Assembly (NCBI GenBank): GCA_040880025.1
Contig: JBBDJD010000005.1
Span: 62,001-126,000, forward strand
Direction of reading: 5' to 3'
Length of the DNA stretch: 64,000 nt
DNA from: RCIO01 sp040880025
GTDB lineage: Bacteria; Pseudomonadota; Alphaproteobacteria; Rhizobiales; Rhizobiaceae
Positions 52,788-61,250 of the stretch are shown here, in pieces. The position numbers were made by a program, and so were the translations under genes. The notes beneath the pieces were generated by a model. It ran no database searches and was not told the DNA's origin. It was given only the letters and a program-made list of their open reading frames with translations. Within the stretch, counting starts at the first letter, position 1. Each line of letters starts with the position of its first letter.

Positions 52788-53573
52788 CGCGCGCCCGTCA
52801 TCGGTCTTGTCATAGAACCGCCCCAGCAGTTGCCGCACAGGCGGGTTGGCGGCGCCCGAATAGCCGGTGAAGGCTTCGTAGGCGAGCTGGTCGTCGAGAG
52901 GGCGGCCAATGACGTTGAGGATCGTCTCCTTGGCTGAGCGCACCGCCCACGGATCGTTGCGCAGGATCTGCGCGGCGACCTTTTCGGCCTCTTCCATCAG
53001 CGTGTCATGCGGGACGACGCGCGACACGAGATTGACCTGCCGGGCGCGTTCGGCGTCGATCGCCTCACCGGTCAGAAGCATCTCCAGCGCCACACCGGCG
53101 CCGCAGATGTTGACCAGGCGGACGATGCCGCCATCGCCGTGATGGAAGCCGCGGCGCACCTCGAACGAGCCGAATTGCGCGCGCTCCGAGGCAATGCGGA
53201 TGTCGCAAGCGAGCGCGTTTTCCAAGCCACCGGCAAGCGCCCAACCGTTCACCGCGGCGATGATCGGCTTGTAGATACGGTGGAGCCCGCGCGTGATGCC
53301 GCCCAGCCCGTCCCCGATCTTGCGGCGCGGCAGCATCGCGTCGGCATGCTCGACCCAATAGGGGAGATGCTGCTTGAGGTCGGCGCCGGCGCAAAAGGCC
53401 TCATTGCCCGAGCCGGTGACGATCGCGACCTGCGCCTCGTCATCGTCGCGGAATTCGGCCCATATCTTCCAGAGCAATTCGTGCATCTCCAGATCGATCG
53501 CATTCATGGCCTCGGGGCGGTTGAAGGTGACATAGGCGATCTTGCCGCGTTTCTCGTAGAGGGCCTTGGGCAT
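52770..53573 (-). CDS. Enoyl-CoA hydratase/isomerase family protein (crotonase)
   Basis: A 267-residue crotonase fold protein. The two oxyanion-hole segments are AFCAGADLK near residue 65 and VNGWALAGGLENALACDI near 110; a Glu in SFEVRRGF is in the right region for catalysis. The substrate is unknown; typical roles are beta-oxidation or degradation of aromatic CoA esters. I chose the ATG at 53573 with AAGGA upstream; a 14-residue longer frame has no ribosome binding site. Confidence 0.9.
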   Translation of the reverse strand: MPKALYEKRGKIAYVTFNRPEAMNAIDLEMHELLWKIWAEFRDDDEAQVAIVTGSGNEAFCAGADLKQHLPYWVEHADAMLPRRKIGDGLGGITRGLHRIYKPIIAAVNGWALAGGLENALACDIRIASERAQFGSFEVRRGFHHGDGGIVRLVNICGAGVALEMLLTGEAIDAERARQVNLVSRVVPHDTLMEEAEKVAAQILRNDPWAVRSAKETILNVIGRPLDDQLAYEAFTGYSGAANPPVRQLLGRFYDKTDDGRAGKHGS

Positions 53574-53940
53574 GTTTATTTCCTTCCGCATCGCCGCTCG
53601 TTGCAGTGACAACACTGACGCCAGGTGACGTTCGCCGCAAGCCGGCCGGATTGTGGCGATGGCACGGCTTGTTGAATTGAACGTTATCTCCCGCCTGTGT
53701 TCGGTTATTGCGCATGAACGCCTTCGTTGCGCACGCTTTCCACCCGGACGTTCGCATCATTGCCGAGTAGCTTCGCCGCGCTTCCCGAGACCGGGCACGC
53801 GCAGGGCCTGCCTCGAAAACATGATCGAAATAATCATCTTAATGGTTGTTTTGACAGGATTAATCCCAAAATTTGACCGATTGATAAAAAATGAAAGCGT
53901 GGTAGCCTTCCGCCAAAACAAGACTTGGGGAACAGCAAGA
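53574..53940. promoter_or_regulatory. Divergent control region crotonase / preT with RutR-like half-conserved site
   Basis: No gene is supported in these 367 bases; a frame open into preT from 53653 lacks a ribosome binding site. The stretch 53820-53910 is AT-rich and contains TTGACCGATTGATAAA at 53873-53888, which matches 11 of 14 defined positions of the RutR box consensus TTGACCA-NN-TGGTCAA. It lies about 60 bases before the preT ATG, a sensible place for repression by the RutR homologue. The second half-site is degenerate, so this is tentative. Confidence 0.45.
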
Positions 53941-55308
53941 ATGGCGACAGGCCAGTTCAAGGACGGGATCGCCGCGGGCCGGCTCGATCCGGGGAAGTAC
54001 GCGGAGAATTTCGCGGACCTTCACCCGCCGCTCGACGATCACGAAGCGCTTGTCGAAGCCGACCGCTGCTACTTCTGCTATGACGCGCCGTGCATGCAGG
54101 CCTGCCCAACCTCGATCGACATTCCAATGTTCATCCGCGAGATCGCGACGGGCAATGCGATCGGCTCGGCCAAGACCATCTTCGACCAGAACATTCTCGG
54201 CGGCATGTGCGCGCGCGTCTGCCCGACCGAGACGCTGTGCGAGGAAGTCTGTGTGCGCGAGACCGCAGAGGGCAAGCCGGTGCAGATCGGCCGCCTGCAG
54301 CGCTATGCCACCGACGCGGCGATGCGCCAGGGCAGGCAATTCTACGAGCGCGCGGCGCCGACCGGCAAACGGATCGCCGTCGTGGGCGCCGGGCCGGCGG
54401 GCCTGGCCTGCGCGCACCGGCTGGCCGTGCATGGGCATGAGGTGACATTGTTCGAGGCGAAGCCCAAACCCGGCGGGCTCAACGAATACGGCATCGCCGC
54501 CTACAAGACCGTCGACGGCTTCGCGCAGGCGGAGGTGGACTACGTGACCGCGATCGGCGGCATCGAAATCCGTTACGGCCGGGCGCTTGGACGGGATTTT
54601 TCGATCGGTTCGTTGGCCGGCGAGTTCGACGTCGTATTCCTCGGCATGGGGCTGGGCGGCGTCAACGCACTCAGGGCCGACGGCGAGGATGCGCAGGGCG
54701 TGGACAACGCCGTCGAATTCATCGCCGTCCTTCGGCAGGCAAGCGATCTGGCGGCGCTGCCGGTGGGACGCAGGGTCGTCGTGATCGGCGGCGGCATGAC
54801 GGCCATCGACGCCGCGATCCAGTCAAAGCTGCTGGGCGCCGAGGACGTGACGATCTGCTACAGGCGCGGCAAGGCGCAGATGAATGCCTCAGAATACGAG
54901 CAGGACCTCGCCGCCTCGCACGGCGTCACCATCCGTCACTGGCTGCAGCCCAGGCGGGTGATCGCCGAGGGCGGCCGGGTCAAGGCAATCGAACTCGAAT
55001 ACACGGCGGAGACGAACGGCAAGCTGGCCGGCACAGGCGAAACGCTGACGCTCGCCGCCGACCAGGTGTTCAAGGCGATCGGCCAGACGCTCGACGCAGG
55101 CGCACTCAACGGTAGCGGCAATACCGCGCCGGAACTGGTCAACGGCCGTATCAGGGTCGACGAGGAAGGGCGCACGTCGCTCGCCAAGGTCTGGGCCGGC
55201 GGAGACTGCATATTCGGCGGCGACGATCTTACGGTTTCGGCCGTGGCGCAGGGCCGCGATGCGGCTGAGAGCATCCACCGGGCACTCACCTCGAACGGGA
55301 GGGCATGA
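53941..55308 (+). CDS. preT: NAD(P)-dependent dihydropyrimidine dehydrogenase subunit PreT (PydA)
   Basis: A 455-residue flavin and iron-sulfur electron-input subunit. Cysteines at 43, 46, 51 and 55 (CYFCYDAPCMQAC) and 90, 94, 100 and 104 correspond to the N-terminal [4Fe-4S] ligands of glutamate-synthase-like proteins. The FAD motif VGAGPAG is at 148-154 and a second dinucleotide motif IGGGMTAID lies near 280. It passes electrons from NAD(P)H to PreA for reduction of uracil and thymine, the first step of reductive pyrimidine catabolism. GGGGA precedes ATG 53941. It overlaps preA by 4 bases. Confidence 0.93.
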   Translation: MATGQFKDGIAAGRLDPGKYAENFADLHPPLDDHEALVEADRCYFCYDAPCMQACPTSIDIPMFIREIATGNAIGSAKTIFDQNILGGMCARVCPTETLCEEVCVRETAEGKPVQIGRLQRYATDAAMRQGRQFYERAAPTGKRIAVVGAGPAGLACAHRLAVHGHEVTLFEAKPKPGGLNEYGIAAYKTVDGFAQAEVDYVTAIGGIEIRYGRALGRDFSIGSLAGEFDVVFLGMGLGGVNALRADGEDAQGVDNAVEFIAVLRQASDLAALPVGRRVVVIGGGMTAIDAAIQSKLLGAEDVTICYRRGKAQMNASEYEQDLAASHGVTIRHWLQPRRVIAEGGRVKAIELEYTAETNGKLAGTGETLTLAADQVFKAIGQTLDAGALNGSGNTAPELVNGRIRVDEEGRTSLAKVWAGGDCIFGGDDLTVSAVAQGRDAAESIHRALTSNGRA

Positions 55309-56624
55309 GCATGGCAGACATCCGCAACAACTTCGTCGGCATCAAGTCGCCCAATCCGTTCTGGCTGGCCTCCGCACCGCCGACCGACAAGGAATACAAT
55401 GTCGTGCGCGCCTTTCAGGCCGGATGGGGCGGCGTGGTGTGGAAGACGCTGGGCGAGGAAGGCCCGCCCGTCGTCAACGTCAACGGCCCGCGCTACGGCG
55501 CGATCTGGGGCGCCGACCGGCGTCTGCTGGGCTTGAACAATATCGAGCTGATCACCGACCGCGCGCTGCAGACCAACCTTCGCGAGATGAAGAAGGTCAA
55601 GATGGACTGGCCGGACAGGGCGCTGATCGCCTCGATCATGGTGCCGTGCGAGGAACATGCCTGGAAGGCGATCCTGCCGCTGGTGGAAGAAACCGGCGCC
55701 GATGGCATCGAGCTCAATTTCGGCTGTCCGCACGGCATGAGCGAGCGCGGCATGGGCGCGGCGGTTGGCCAGGTGCCGGAATATATCGAGATGGTTGTCC
55801 GTTGGTGCAAGCAATATACGCGCATGCCGGTGATCACCAAGCTGACGCCGAATGTGACGGATATCCGCAAGCCGGCCCGCGCCGCACATGCCGGCGGGAC
55901 AGACGCTGTGTCGCTGATCAATACCGTCAACTCGATCACGGCGGTCAATCTCGATACGTTTTCGCCTGAGCCTTCGATCGACGGCAAGGGCAGCCATGGC
56001 GGCTATTGCGGCCCCGCGGTGAAGCCGATGGCGCTGCATATGGTGGCCGAGATCGCCCGTGACGCCGAAACCCGCGGCATGCCGATTTCAGGCATCGGCG
56101 GTATCACAACCTGGCGCGACGCGGCCGAGTTCATGGCGCTCGGCGCCGGCAACGTTCAGGTGTGCACCGCGGCCATGACCTACGGCTTCAAGGTCGTGCA
56201 GGAAATGATCTCGGGCCTCACCAATTGGATGGACGCGAAGGGCCACAAGAGCCTCGACGACATCGTCGGACGGGCTGTGCCCAATGTTACCGACTGGCAG
56301 TTCCTCAACCTCAACTACATCACCAAGGCGCGCATAAATCAGGATCTCTGCATCAAGTGCGGGCGTTGCTACATCGCCTGCGAGGACACTTCGCACCAGG
56401 CAATCGCCAACACGATAGACGGCATGCGCGGCTTCGAAGTGATCGATGCCGAGTGCGTGGCCTGCAATCTTTGCGTCGACGTGTGCCCGGTCGAGAACTG
56501 CATCACCATGGAGGAATTGCAGCCGGGCATGATCGACGAACGCACCGGCAAGGTGGTCGAGGCAGACTACGCCAACTGGACCACGCACCCGAACAACCCG
56601 ATGGCAAAAGTTGCCGCGGAATAG
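55305..56624 (+). CDS. preA: Dihydropyrimidine dehydrogenase catalytic subunit PreA (PydB)
   Basis: A 439-residue FMN and iron-sulfur subunit that reduces uracil/thymine to the dihydro forms. The FMN barrel has ELNFGCPHGMSERGMG; Asn138 and Cys141 align with Asn668 and the catalytic Cys671 of mammalian enzyme as I recall it. The substrate-side KLTPNVTDI block is present. Two C-terminal [4Fe-4S] ferredoxin motifs follow (CIKCGRCYIAC and CVACNLCVDVCPVENC). It starts in an ATGA overlap with preT and ends at a perfect terminator-like hairpin. Confidence 0.95.
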   Translation: MSMADIRNNFVGIKSPNPFWLASAPPTDKEYNVVRAFQAGWGGVVWKTLGEEGPPVVNVNGPRYGAIWGADRRLLGLNNIELITDRALQTNLREMKKVKMDWPDRALIASIMVPCEEHAWKAILPLVEETGADGIELNFGCPHGMSERGMGAAVGQVPEYIEMVVRWCKQYTRMPVITKLTPNVTDIRKPARAAHAGGTDAVSLINTVNSITAVNLDTFSPEPSIDGKGSHGGYCGPAVKPMALHMVAEIARDAETRGMPISGIGGITTWRDAAEFMALGAGNVQVCTAAMTYGFKVVQEMISGLTNWMDAKGHKSLDDIVGRAVPNVTDWQFLNLNYITKARINQDLCIKCGRCYIACEDTSHQAIANTIDGMRGFEVIDAECVACNLCVDVCPVENCITMEELQPGMIDERTGKVVEADYANWTTHPNNPMAKVAAE

Positions 56625-56636
56625 TTCCTCCCCGCA

Positions 56637-56675
56637 GGGCGGGTCCGCAGCGTATCGTTGAAAGCGGACCCGCCC
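56637..56675 (+). terminator. Terminator-like hairpin after preTA
   Basis: Perfect 12-bp inverted repeat GGGCGGGTCCGC / GCGGACCCGCCC with a 15-base loop, 12 bases after the preA stop; TTGTCTG follows. Its 3' arm abuts the TTG chosen as the start of the next gene. Confidence 0.65.
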
Positions 56676-57605
56676 TTGTCTGACGCGACAATCACCAAAA
56701 CGCACGCCGTCGGAAGCGACAAGCTTCTCGCGCATCTGGCAATGCTGCTGTTTGCAGCACTGGTGTCGGGCTCCTATTCGCTGGGGGCGATCGCGGCTCC
56801 CTATCTCGGACCGTCGGCAATCAATGCCGTGCGCTTCGTCGTCGGCATCGCGCTGATGGGCGCGGCGGGCCTCCTGCTGCTGGGCGGCGGAATGCGGGTG
56901 CGTGGCGCTCCGTGGCGCTTTGCCTTGCTCGGCGCGCTGATGGCGGTGTTTTTCGTCACCATGTTCGTGGCGCTCCGGCTGACCACACCGGTGGCGACCG
57001 GAGCTGTCTTCACGCTGATGCCGCTGATGGCGGCGGGATTTGGATATCTGTTCCTCGGCCAGGTGCCGCGCGCAATCGTAATCGTTTCGCTGCTCGTTGC
57101 CGGCTGCGGCGCAGTGTGGGTGATCTTCGACGGCGATCTCGAAGCGCTGCTCGGCTTCCGCATCGGACCCGGCGAGCTGATCTTCGCCGTCGGGGTGGCC
57201 TGTCATGCGGCTTACGCGCCGCTTGTGAAGAAGTTCAACCGCGGCGAGCCGGTGCTCGCCTTCACCTTCTGGACGCTGGTGGCAACCGGCATCTGGATCG
57301 CCGTGTGGGGTGCCGGCGAGATCGCCATGACAGACTGGGCTGCACTGCCGGCAGTCGTGTGGCTGGTGATCGCCTATCTGTCCATATTCACGACCGCGGG
57401 CACGTACTTCCTGCTGCAGTACGCGGCACTGCGCATCCCCGCCGCCAAGGTGCTTGCCTATACCTATCTGACGCCTTCGTTCATCATCTTCTACGAGGGA
57501 CTGCTGGGGCATGGCTGGACGAGTATCAGCGTCATAGCCGGCGCCGCCGTAACGGCCGTCGCCCTTCTGGTGGTTGCCTTCTCCGGCGATGCGCCCCGCC
57601 GCTAG
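56676..57605 (+). CDS. EamA/DMT family transporter
   Basis: About 309 residues with ten hydrophobic helices in two EamA repeats; TAGTYFLLQYAALRIPAAKVLAYTYLTP is split over the last repeat and is typical of drug/metabolite transporters, which export amino acids or similar metabolites. The start is unclear: TTG at 56676 lies directly after the preTA hairpin, TTG at 56658 lies inside its loop, and ATG 56742 would trim 22 residues without hitting the first helix core. It is possibly expressed by readthrough from preTA. A role in export or uptake of pyrimidine products is only contextual. Confidence 0.85.
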   Translation: MSDATITKTHAVGSDKLLAHLAMLLFAALVSGSYSLGAIAAPYLGPSAINAVRFVVGIALMGAAGLLLLGGGMRVRGAPWRFALLGALMAVFFVTMFVALRLTTPVATGAVFTLMPLMAAGFGYLFLGQVPRAIVIVSLLVAGCGAVWVIFDGDLEALLGFRIGPGELIFAVGVACHAAYAPLVKKFNRGEPVLAFTFWTLVATGIWIAVWGAGEIAMTDWAALPAVVWLVIAYLSIFTTAGTYFLLQYAALRIPAAKVLAYTYLTPSFIIFYEGLLGHGWTSISVIAGAAVTAVALLVVAFSGDAPRR

Positions 57606-57808
57606 CCATTCCCGAACGCTTCGCGCGCAACCCGACGACGGAAGTGGGGAGATTCGTGTCTCGGACGGGGTGCGGCGGAACGGAGCCGACGGCGCCGCCG
57701 GGGCGAGGGCATCCCACCTGATTTGGGCCGCGCCGCTGCTCGGCCCCAACGCTCCGGCGTTCACACCCGTCAACGGCCTGACCCGTCGGGACGCAAAGGC
57801 GCTCCAGT

Positions 57809-58288
57809 CTAGCGCCGGATCACACCTCGCATTAAGCGCGCTGTGCTCCAGGCAGCGAAGATGCTCAGCGCGAACGTGGCGATTCCGGTCCCCTCGTAGA
57901 ACCAGTAAGTGGCGCTGTTTGACCACAGCGTATAGCGGGTCTCGACGAAGACGGCGTCGCTTCCCTCCAGCAAGGTCAAATTGTCCAGGCTGGCGACCTT
58001 CAACACATGGTCGAGGAAGCCGTCGAGTATGCCGAAGGACAATATCGCAAGGACCGAAAGGAGCCCGTAGGAATAGGCGATCCAGCGATTGCCAGTGTGG
58101 CGATAAAGCGCAAAAAGGGAAACAGGCGCGAGGAACAGCGCCGCCGCGGTCCAAAGCCATTCCGGTCCAAATCGAAAGGCGTGATGGAGCGTCGTCGCCG
58201 CCATCATCAACAGAATCGATACGAGAGACCGGATTTCCGTTCTGTCGGCTGCAGTGAGATATTGGGTCGATCGGTCGGTACTGGTCAT
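57809..58288 (-). CDS. Predicted membrane protein with four helices, unknown function
   Basis: A 159-residue protein with hydrophobic segments at about residues 21-38, 45-65, 72-95 and 128-150 and a charged N-terminus. I recognise no family. I chose the ATG at 58288 because GGAGG lies 7 bases upstream; the longer open frame runs into the divergent regulator gene. It is 123 bases from the divergent tetR-type gene at 58412, so that regulator probably controls it. Confidence 0.7.
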   Translation of the reverse strand: MTSTDRSTQYLTAADRTEIRSLVSILLMMAATTLHHAFRFGPEWLWTAAALFLAPVSLFALYRHTGNRWIAYSYGLLSVLAILSFGILDGFLDHVLKVASLDNLTLLEGSDAVFVETRYTLWSNSATYWFYEGTGIATFALSIFAAWSTARLMRGVIRR

Positions 58289-58411
58289 GGCATGGCCTCC
58301 TGAGATGAGAGGCCGCTTTGGCCCAAAAGCCGGTCCAAACGCCATGAACAGTTCTGACGAGATGTGTGTTTTCGAACAGATTTGGCGAAGTGTATCGGGA
58401 TTGGAGCGCTC

Positions 58412-58972
58412 ATGACCGTCCGCAACGAGGATCGACGGGTGGAGAGGACAAGGAGCGCGCTCTACTGTGCCTTCCAGAGCCTTGTTCTCGAGCGAGGATA
58501 TGACGCGGTTACGGTTCAGGACATTCTCGACTGCGCCAATGTCGGCCGTTCCGCCTTCTACAGCCACTTCAAGGGCAAGGAGGCGCTTCTGCGATCGGGC
58601 TTCGAGGCTCTGCAGCATCAGCTGCAGGCAGCGGACGAAAGCACTGTCGAGACGCCGTTCGCCTTCAGCTTGCCGCTGTTCCGTCAAGCACAGGCGCATG
58701 CCGCACTCTACCGGGCGATGTTGGCCGGTCGTGGCGAACTACTGGCGCGTCGGGAGTTCCGCCGGATCCTCGACCTGTGGATCGACAGGGATCTCGGACC
58801 GCCGGCGTCCGCGCGACCCGGTCGGGGTTATGCGGTCTCACTCATCTCGGGTGCCTTTCTCGGTGTGCTTGAGCACTGGCTCTCGGGAAATCGAACCGCA
58901 CCTGCCGAGGAACTCGACGCGATCTTCAGGCGGCTGCTGTCCGACGGCGCGTCTCCCTGGCTGAGGCGATGA
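58412..58972 (+). CDS. TetR/AcrR family transcriptional regulator
   Basis: A 186-residue regulator with an N-terminal helix-turn-helix (VTVQDILDCANVGRSAFYSHF, recognition helix around residues 35-50) and a variable helical ligand domain ending GAFLGVLEHWLSG. GGAG precedes the ATG at 58412. It diverges from a four-helix membrane protein gene; GGCCTC/GAGGCC (58294-58314) in between overlaps that gene's ribosome binding site and is a possible operator. It converges with rutR, 44 bases apart. It appears unrelated to pyrimidine use. Confidence 0.85.
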   Translation: MTVRNEDRRVERTRSALYCAFQSLVLERGYDAVTVQDILDCANVGRSAFYSHFKGKEALLRSGFEALQHQLQAADESTVETPFAFSLPLFRQAQAHAALYRAMLAGRGELLARREFRRILDLWIDRDLGPPASARPGRGYAVSLISGAFLGVLEHWLSGNRTAPAEELDAIFRRLLSDGASPWLRR

Positions 58973-59016
58973 TGGCCGGCGCCGGCCCCCTGCTCACAAC
59001 TGACCGGCGGCTGCAA

Positions 59017-59649
59017 TCAAGCGTCGGGCTTGAGCCCTTCCAGGAAAAGCTGCTCCAGAAACCGCGCCGCATCCTCGAAGCGGCCGTCGCCGCCGCGGCG
59101 CGGTCCCAGCACGGCCCGGACCTGAACGTCGAAATCGGCATAGTGCTGGGTCGTCGCCCAGATGGAGAAAATCAGGTGCCAGGGATCGGTGCGCTGAATT
59201 CGTCCAGCGCGCATCCAGCTCTTGATGATCTCGGCCTTCTCGTCCACGAGCGCTTTCAGTTCACCTTCAAGCATGGGCATGATGCGCGGCGCGCCCTGCA
59301 GTATCTCATTGGCGAAAAGCCGGCTTTCGCGCGGATAGTCGCGCGCCATCTCCAGCTTGCGGCGGATGTAGCCCCTCAGCTCGGTGAGGGGGTCGCCAAT
59401 ATCGTCGAGCTCGCGCAGCGGCGCCAGCCAGGTTTCCAGCAGCCGCTGGATCAGCGTCGTATGGATGTCTTCCTTGGATTTGAAATAATAGAGCAGGTTG
59501 GGCTTGGACATGCCCGCGGCTTCGGCGATCTGGTCTATCGTGGCCCCGCGAAAACCGTGCTGGGAGAACACGTCTAGCGCCGCGTCCAGAATAAGCTCCC
59601 GCTTTTCGGTCTGGATGCGGGTTCGTCGGGGTTTGGCGGGCGCGTCCAT
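59017..59649 (-). CDS. rutR: RutR-like TetR family regulator of pyrimidine utilisation
   Basis: A 210-residue regulator. The HTH region is TIDQIAEAAGMSKPNLLYYFKSKE split by one residue group, near residues 37-60. The C-terminal domain has KLEMARDYPRESRLFANEILQGAP, HLIFSIWATTQHYADF and EGLKP, matching E. coli RutR (PF08362) segment by segment from memory. RutR binds uracil or thymine and releases operators of the TTGACCA-NN-TGGTCAA type. Its neighbours (aminotransferase, M20 hydrolase, preTA) are the reductive pathway rather than the Rut pathway, which fits alphaproteobacteria. Confidence 0.88.
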   Translation of the reverse strand: MDAPAKPRRTRIQTEKRELILDAALDVFSQHGFRGATIDQIAEAAGMSKPNLLYYFKSKEDIHTTLIQRLLETWLAPLRELDDIGDPLTELRGYIRRKLEMARDYPRESRLFANEILQGAPRIMPMLEGELKALVDEKAEIIKSWMRAGRIQRTDPWHLIFSIWATTQHYADFDVQVRAVLGPRRGGDGRFEDAARFLEQLFLEGLKPDA

Positions 59650-59770
59650 GAGATCCCGATCCTAGCAGCCGGTCTGACAAGGCGCGATCAACTGGACCAA
59701 TGGTGTGGACCAGTTCTTGCGGTCGTGTGGTGCGCGCTTCAAGCGATCCAAATCCCCTACTATTCCCTTG

Positions 59771-59787
59771 ACCGCCATAGTGGCGGT
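59771..59787. promoter_or_regulatory. Inverted repeat in the rutR/aminotransferase intergenic region
   Basis: ACCGCCA-tag-TGGCGGT is a perfect 7-bp inverted repeat directly after TTG, 8 bases before the RutR-like box. It could be a second operator or part of the leader of the aminotransferase mRNA. Confidence 0.4.
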
Positions 59788-59795
59788 GTTAACGT

Positions 59796-59811
59796 TTGTC
59801 CAATCGGTCAA
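59796..59811. promoter_or_regulatory. RutR-like operator between rutR and the aminotransferase gene
   Basis: TTGTCCAATCGGTCAA matches 12 of 14 defined positions of the RutR box consensus. It lies 79-94 bases upstream of the aminotransferase ATG and about 150 bases upstream of the divergent rutR start, so it could serve both. Confidence 0.6.
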
Positions 59812-59889
59812 AAATTTGCGTATCACAGATACGCGCCGAAAACCAAGCGTTGGCCGAACCAAAACAGGGAACAAGAGAAAGGCTTGGTC

Positions 59890-61218
59890 ATGTCCAACAG
59901 GCTCAACGTGGCACCGAACGATCTCAGCGCATTCTGGATGCCGTTCACCGCGAACCGGCAGTTCAAACAGGCGCCGCGCATGCTGGTTGCCGCAAAGGAC
60001 ATGCATTACACGGCGAGCGACGGCCGCAAGCTTCTCGATGGCACCGCCGGGCTGTGGTGCGTGAATGCCGGGCATTGCCGCCCGAAGATCACCGAAGCCA
60101 TCCAGGAACAGGCCGCCACGCTGGATTATGCGCCGGCTTTCCAGATGAGCCATCCGATCGCCTTCGAACTCGCCAACCGGCTGGTCGATCTGGCGCCCGA
60201 CGGCATGGACCATGTCTTTTTCACCAATTCAGGCTCCGAGTCGGTCGATACCGCGCTCAAGATCGCGCTCGCCTATCACCGGGCGCGGGGCGAGGGCTCA
60301 CGCTTCCGCCTGATCGGCCGCGAGCGCGGCTATCACGGGGTCAATTTCGGCGGTATCTCGGTGGGCGGCATCGTGGCAAACCGCAAGATGTTCGGCACGC
60401 TTCTGACCGGTGTCGACCACCTGCCGCACACCCATATTCCCGGCAAGAACGCTTTCACGCGCGGCGTGCCCGAACATGGCGCGGAACTGGCCGACGAGCT
60501 GGAGCGTATCGTGACCCTGCACGACGCCTCGACCGTGGCGGCGGTGATCGTGGAGCCGGTTGCCGGTTCGACCGGGGTGCTGATCCCGCCGAAAGGCTAT
60601 CTGCAACGCCTGCGCGAAATCTGCGACAAGCACGGCATCCTCTTGATCTTCGACGAGGTCATCACCGGTTTCGGACGTCTCGGCACGCCGTTTGCCGCCG
60701 ACTATTTCGGCGTCGTGCCGGACATCATGACGACAGCCAAGGGCGTCTCCAACGGCGTTATCCCGATGGGCGCGGTGTTCGTGAAGAAGGAAATCCACGA
60801 CGCCTTCATGAACGGGCCGGAACACCTGATCGAGTTCTTCCACGGTTATACCTATTCCGGCAATCCGATCGCCTGCGCGGCCGCTCTCGGCACGCTCGAC
60901 ACCTACAAGGATGAGGGGCTGCTGACGCGCGGCGCCGAACTCGCGCCGGTGTGGGAAGACGCGCTGCACTCGCTGAAGGGTGAGCCGCATGTCATCGACA
61001 TACGCAATATCGGCCTTGTCGGCGCAGTCGAACTGGAACCGATTGCCGGGCACCCCACGAAACGGGCGTTCTCGGCCTTCATCAAGGCGTTCGAGAAGGG
61101 CTTCATGATCCGCACCACCGGCGACATCATCGCCATGTCGCCGCCGCTGATCATTTCCAAGGAGCAGATCGCGGAACTGATCGACCATTTGCGCGAAGTG
61201 CTGCGCGCCATCGACTGA
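59890..61218 (+). CDS. Class III omega-aminotransferase, probably beta-alanine:pyruvate transaminase
   Basis: A 442-residue PLP enzyme. Motifs: TAGLWCVNAGH, FTNSGSESVDTALKIA, IFDEVITGFGRLG and the Schiff-base Lys284 in TTAKGVSNG. The start MSNRLNVAPNDLSAFWMPF and the overall sequence are typical of beta-alanine/omega-amino acid:pyruvate transaminases, which convert beta-alanine to malonate semialdehyde, the last step after reductive pyrimidine breakdown. GAGAAAGG precedes ATG 59890. It diverges from rutR across a RutR-like box and is 32 bases before the hydrolase gene. Confidence 0.92.
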   Translation: MSNRLNVAPNDLSAFWMPFTANRQFKQAPRMLVAAKDMHYTASDGRKLLDGTAGLWCVNAGHCRPKITEAIQEQAATLDYAPAFQMSHPIAFELANRLVDLAPDGMDHVFFTNSGSESVDTALKIALAYHRARGEGSRFRLIGRERGYHGVNFGGISVGGIVANRKMFGTLLTGVDHLPHTHIPGKNAFTRGVPEHGAELADELERIVTLHDASTVAAVIVEPVAGSTGVLIPPKGYLQRLREICDKHGILLIFDEVITGFGRLGTPFAADYFGVVPDIMTTAKGVSNGVIPMGAVFVKKEIHDAFMNGPEHLIEFFHGYTYSGNPIACAAALGTLDTYKDEGLLTRGAELAPVWEDALHSLKGEPHVIDIRNIGLVGAVELEPIAGHPTKRAFSAFIKAFEKGFMIRTTGDIIAMSPPLIISKEQIAELIDHLREVLRAID

Positions 61219-61250
61219 CACGCCAACAAGACTGAGGAGTTTACCCATTC

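Noticed and set aside
56088..58160. 690-codon open frame on the minus strand across preA and the EamA gene
   Set aside because: Compositionally typical of an antisense shadow; it crosses a terminator hairpin and two well-supported plus-strand genes.
59692..59713. Repeated TGGACCA around 59694 as an additional RutR operator
   Set aside because: The arms are mainly a direct repeat, and the inverted ACCA-a-TGGT has a spacer of one base instead of two.
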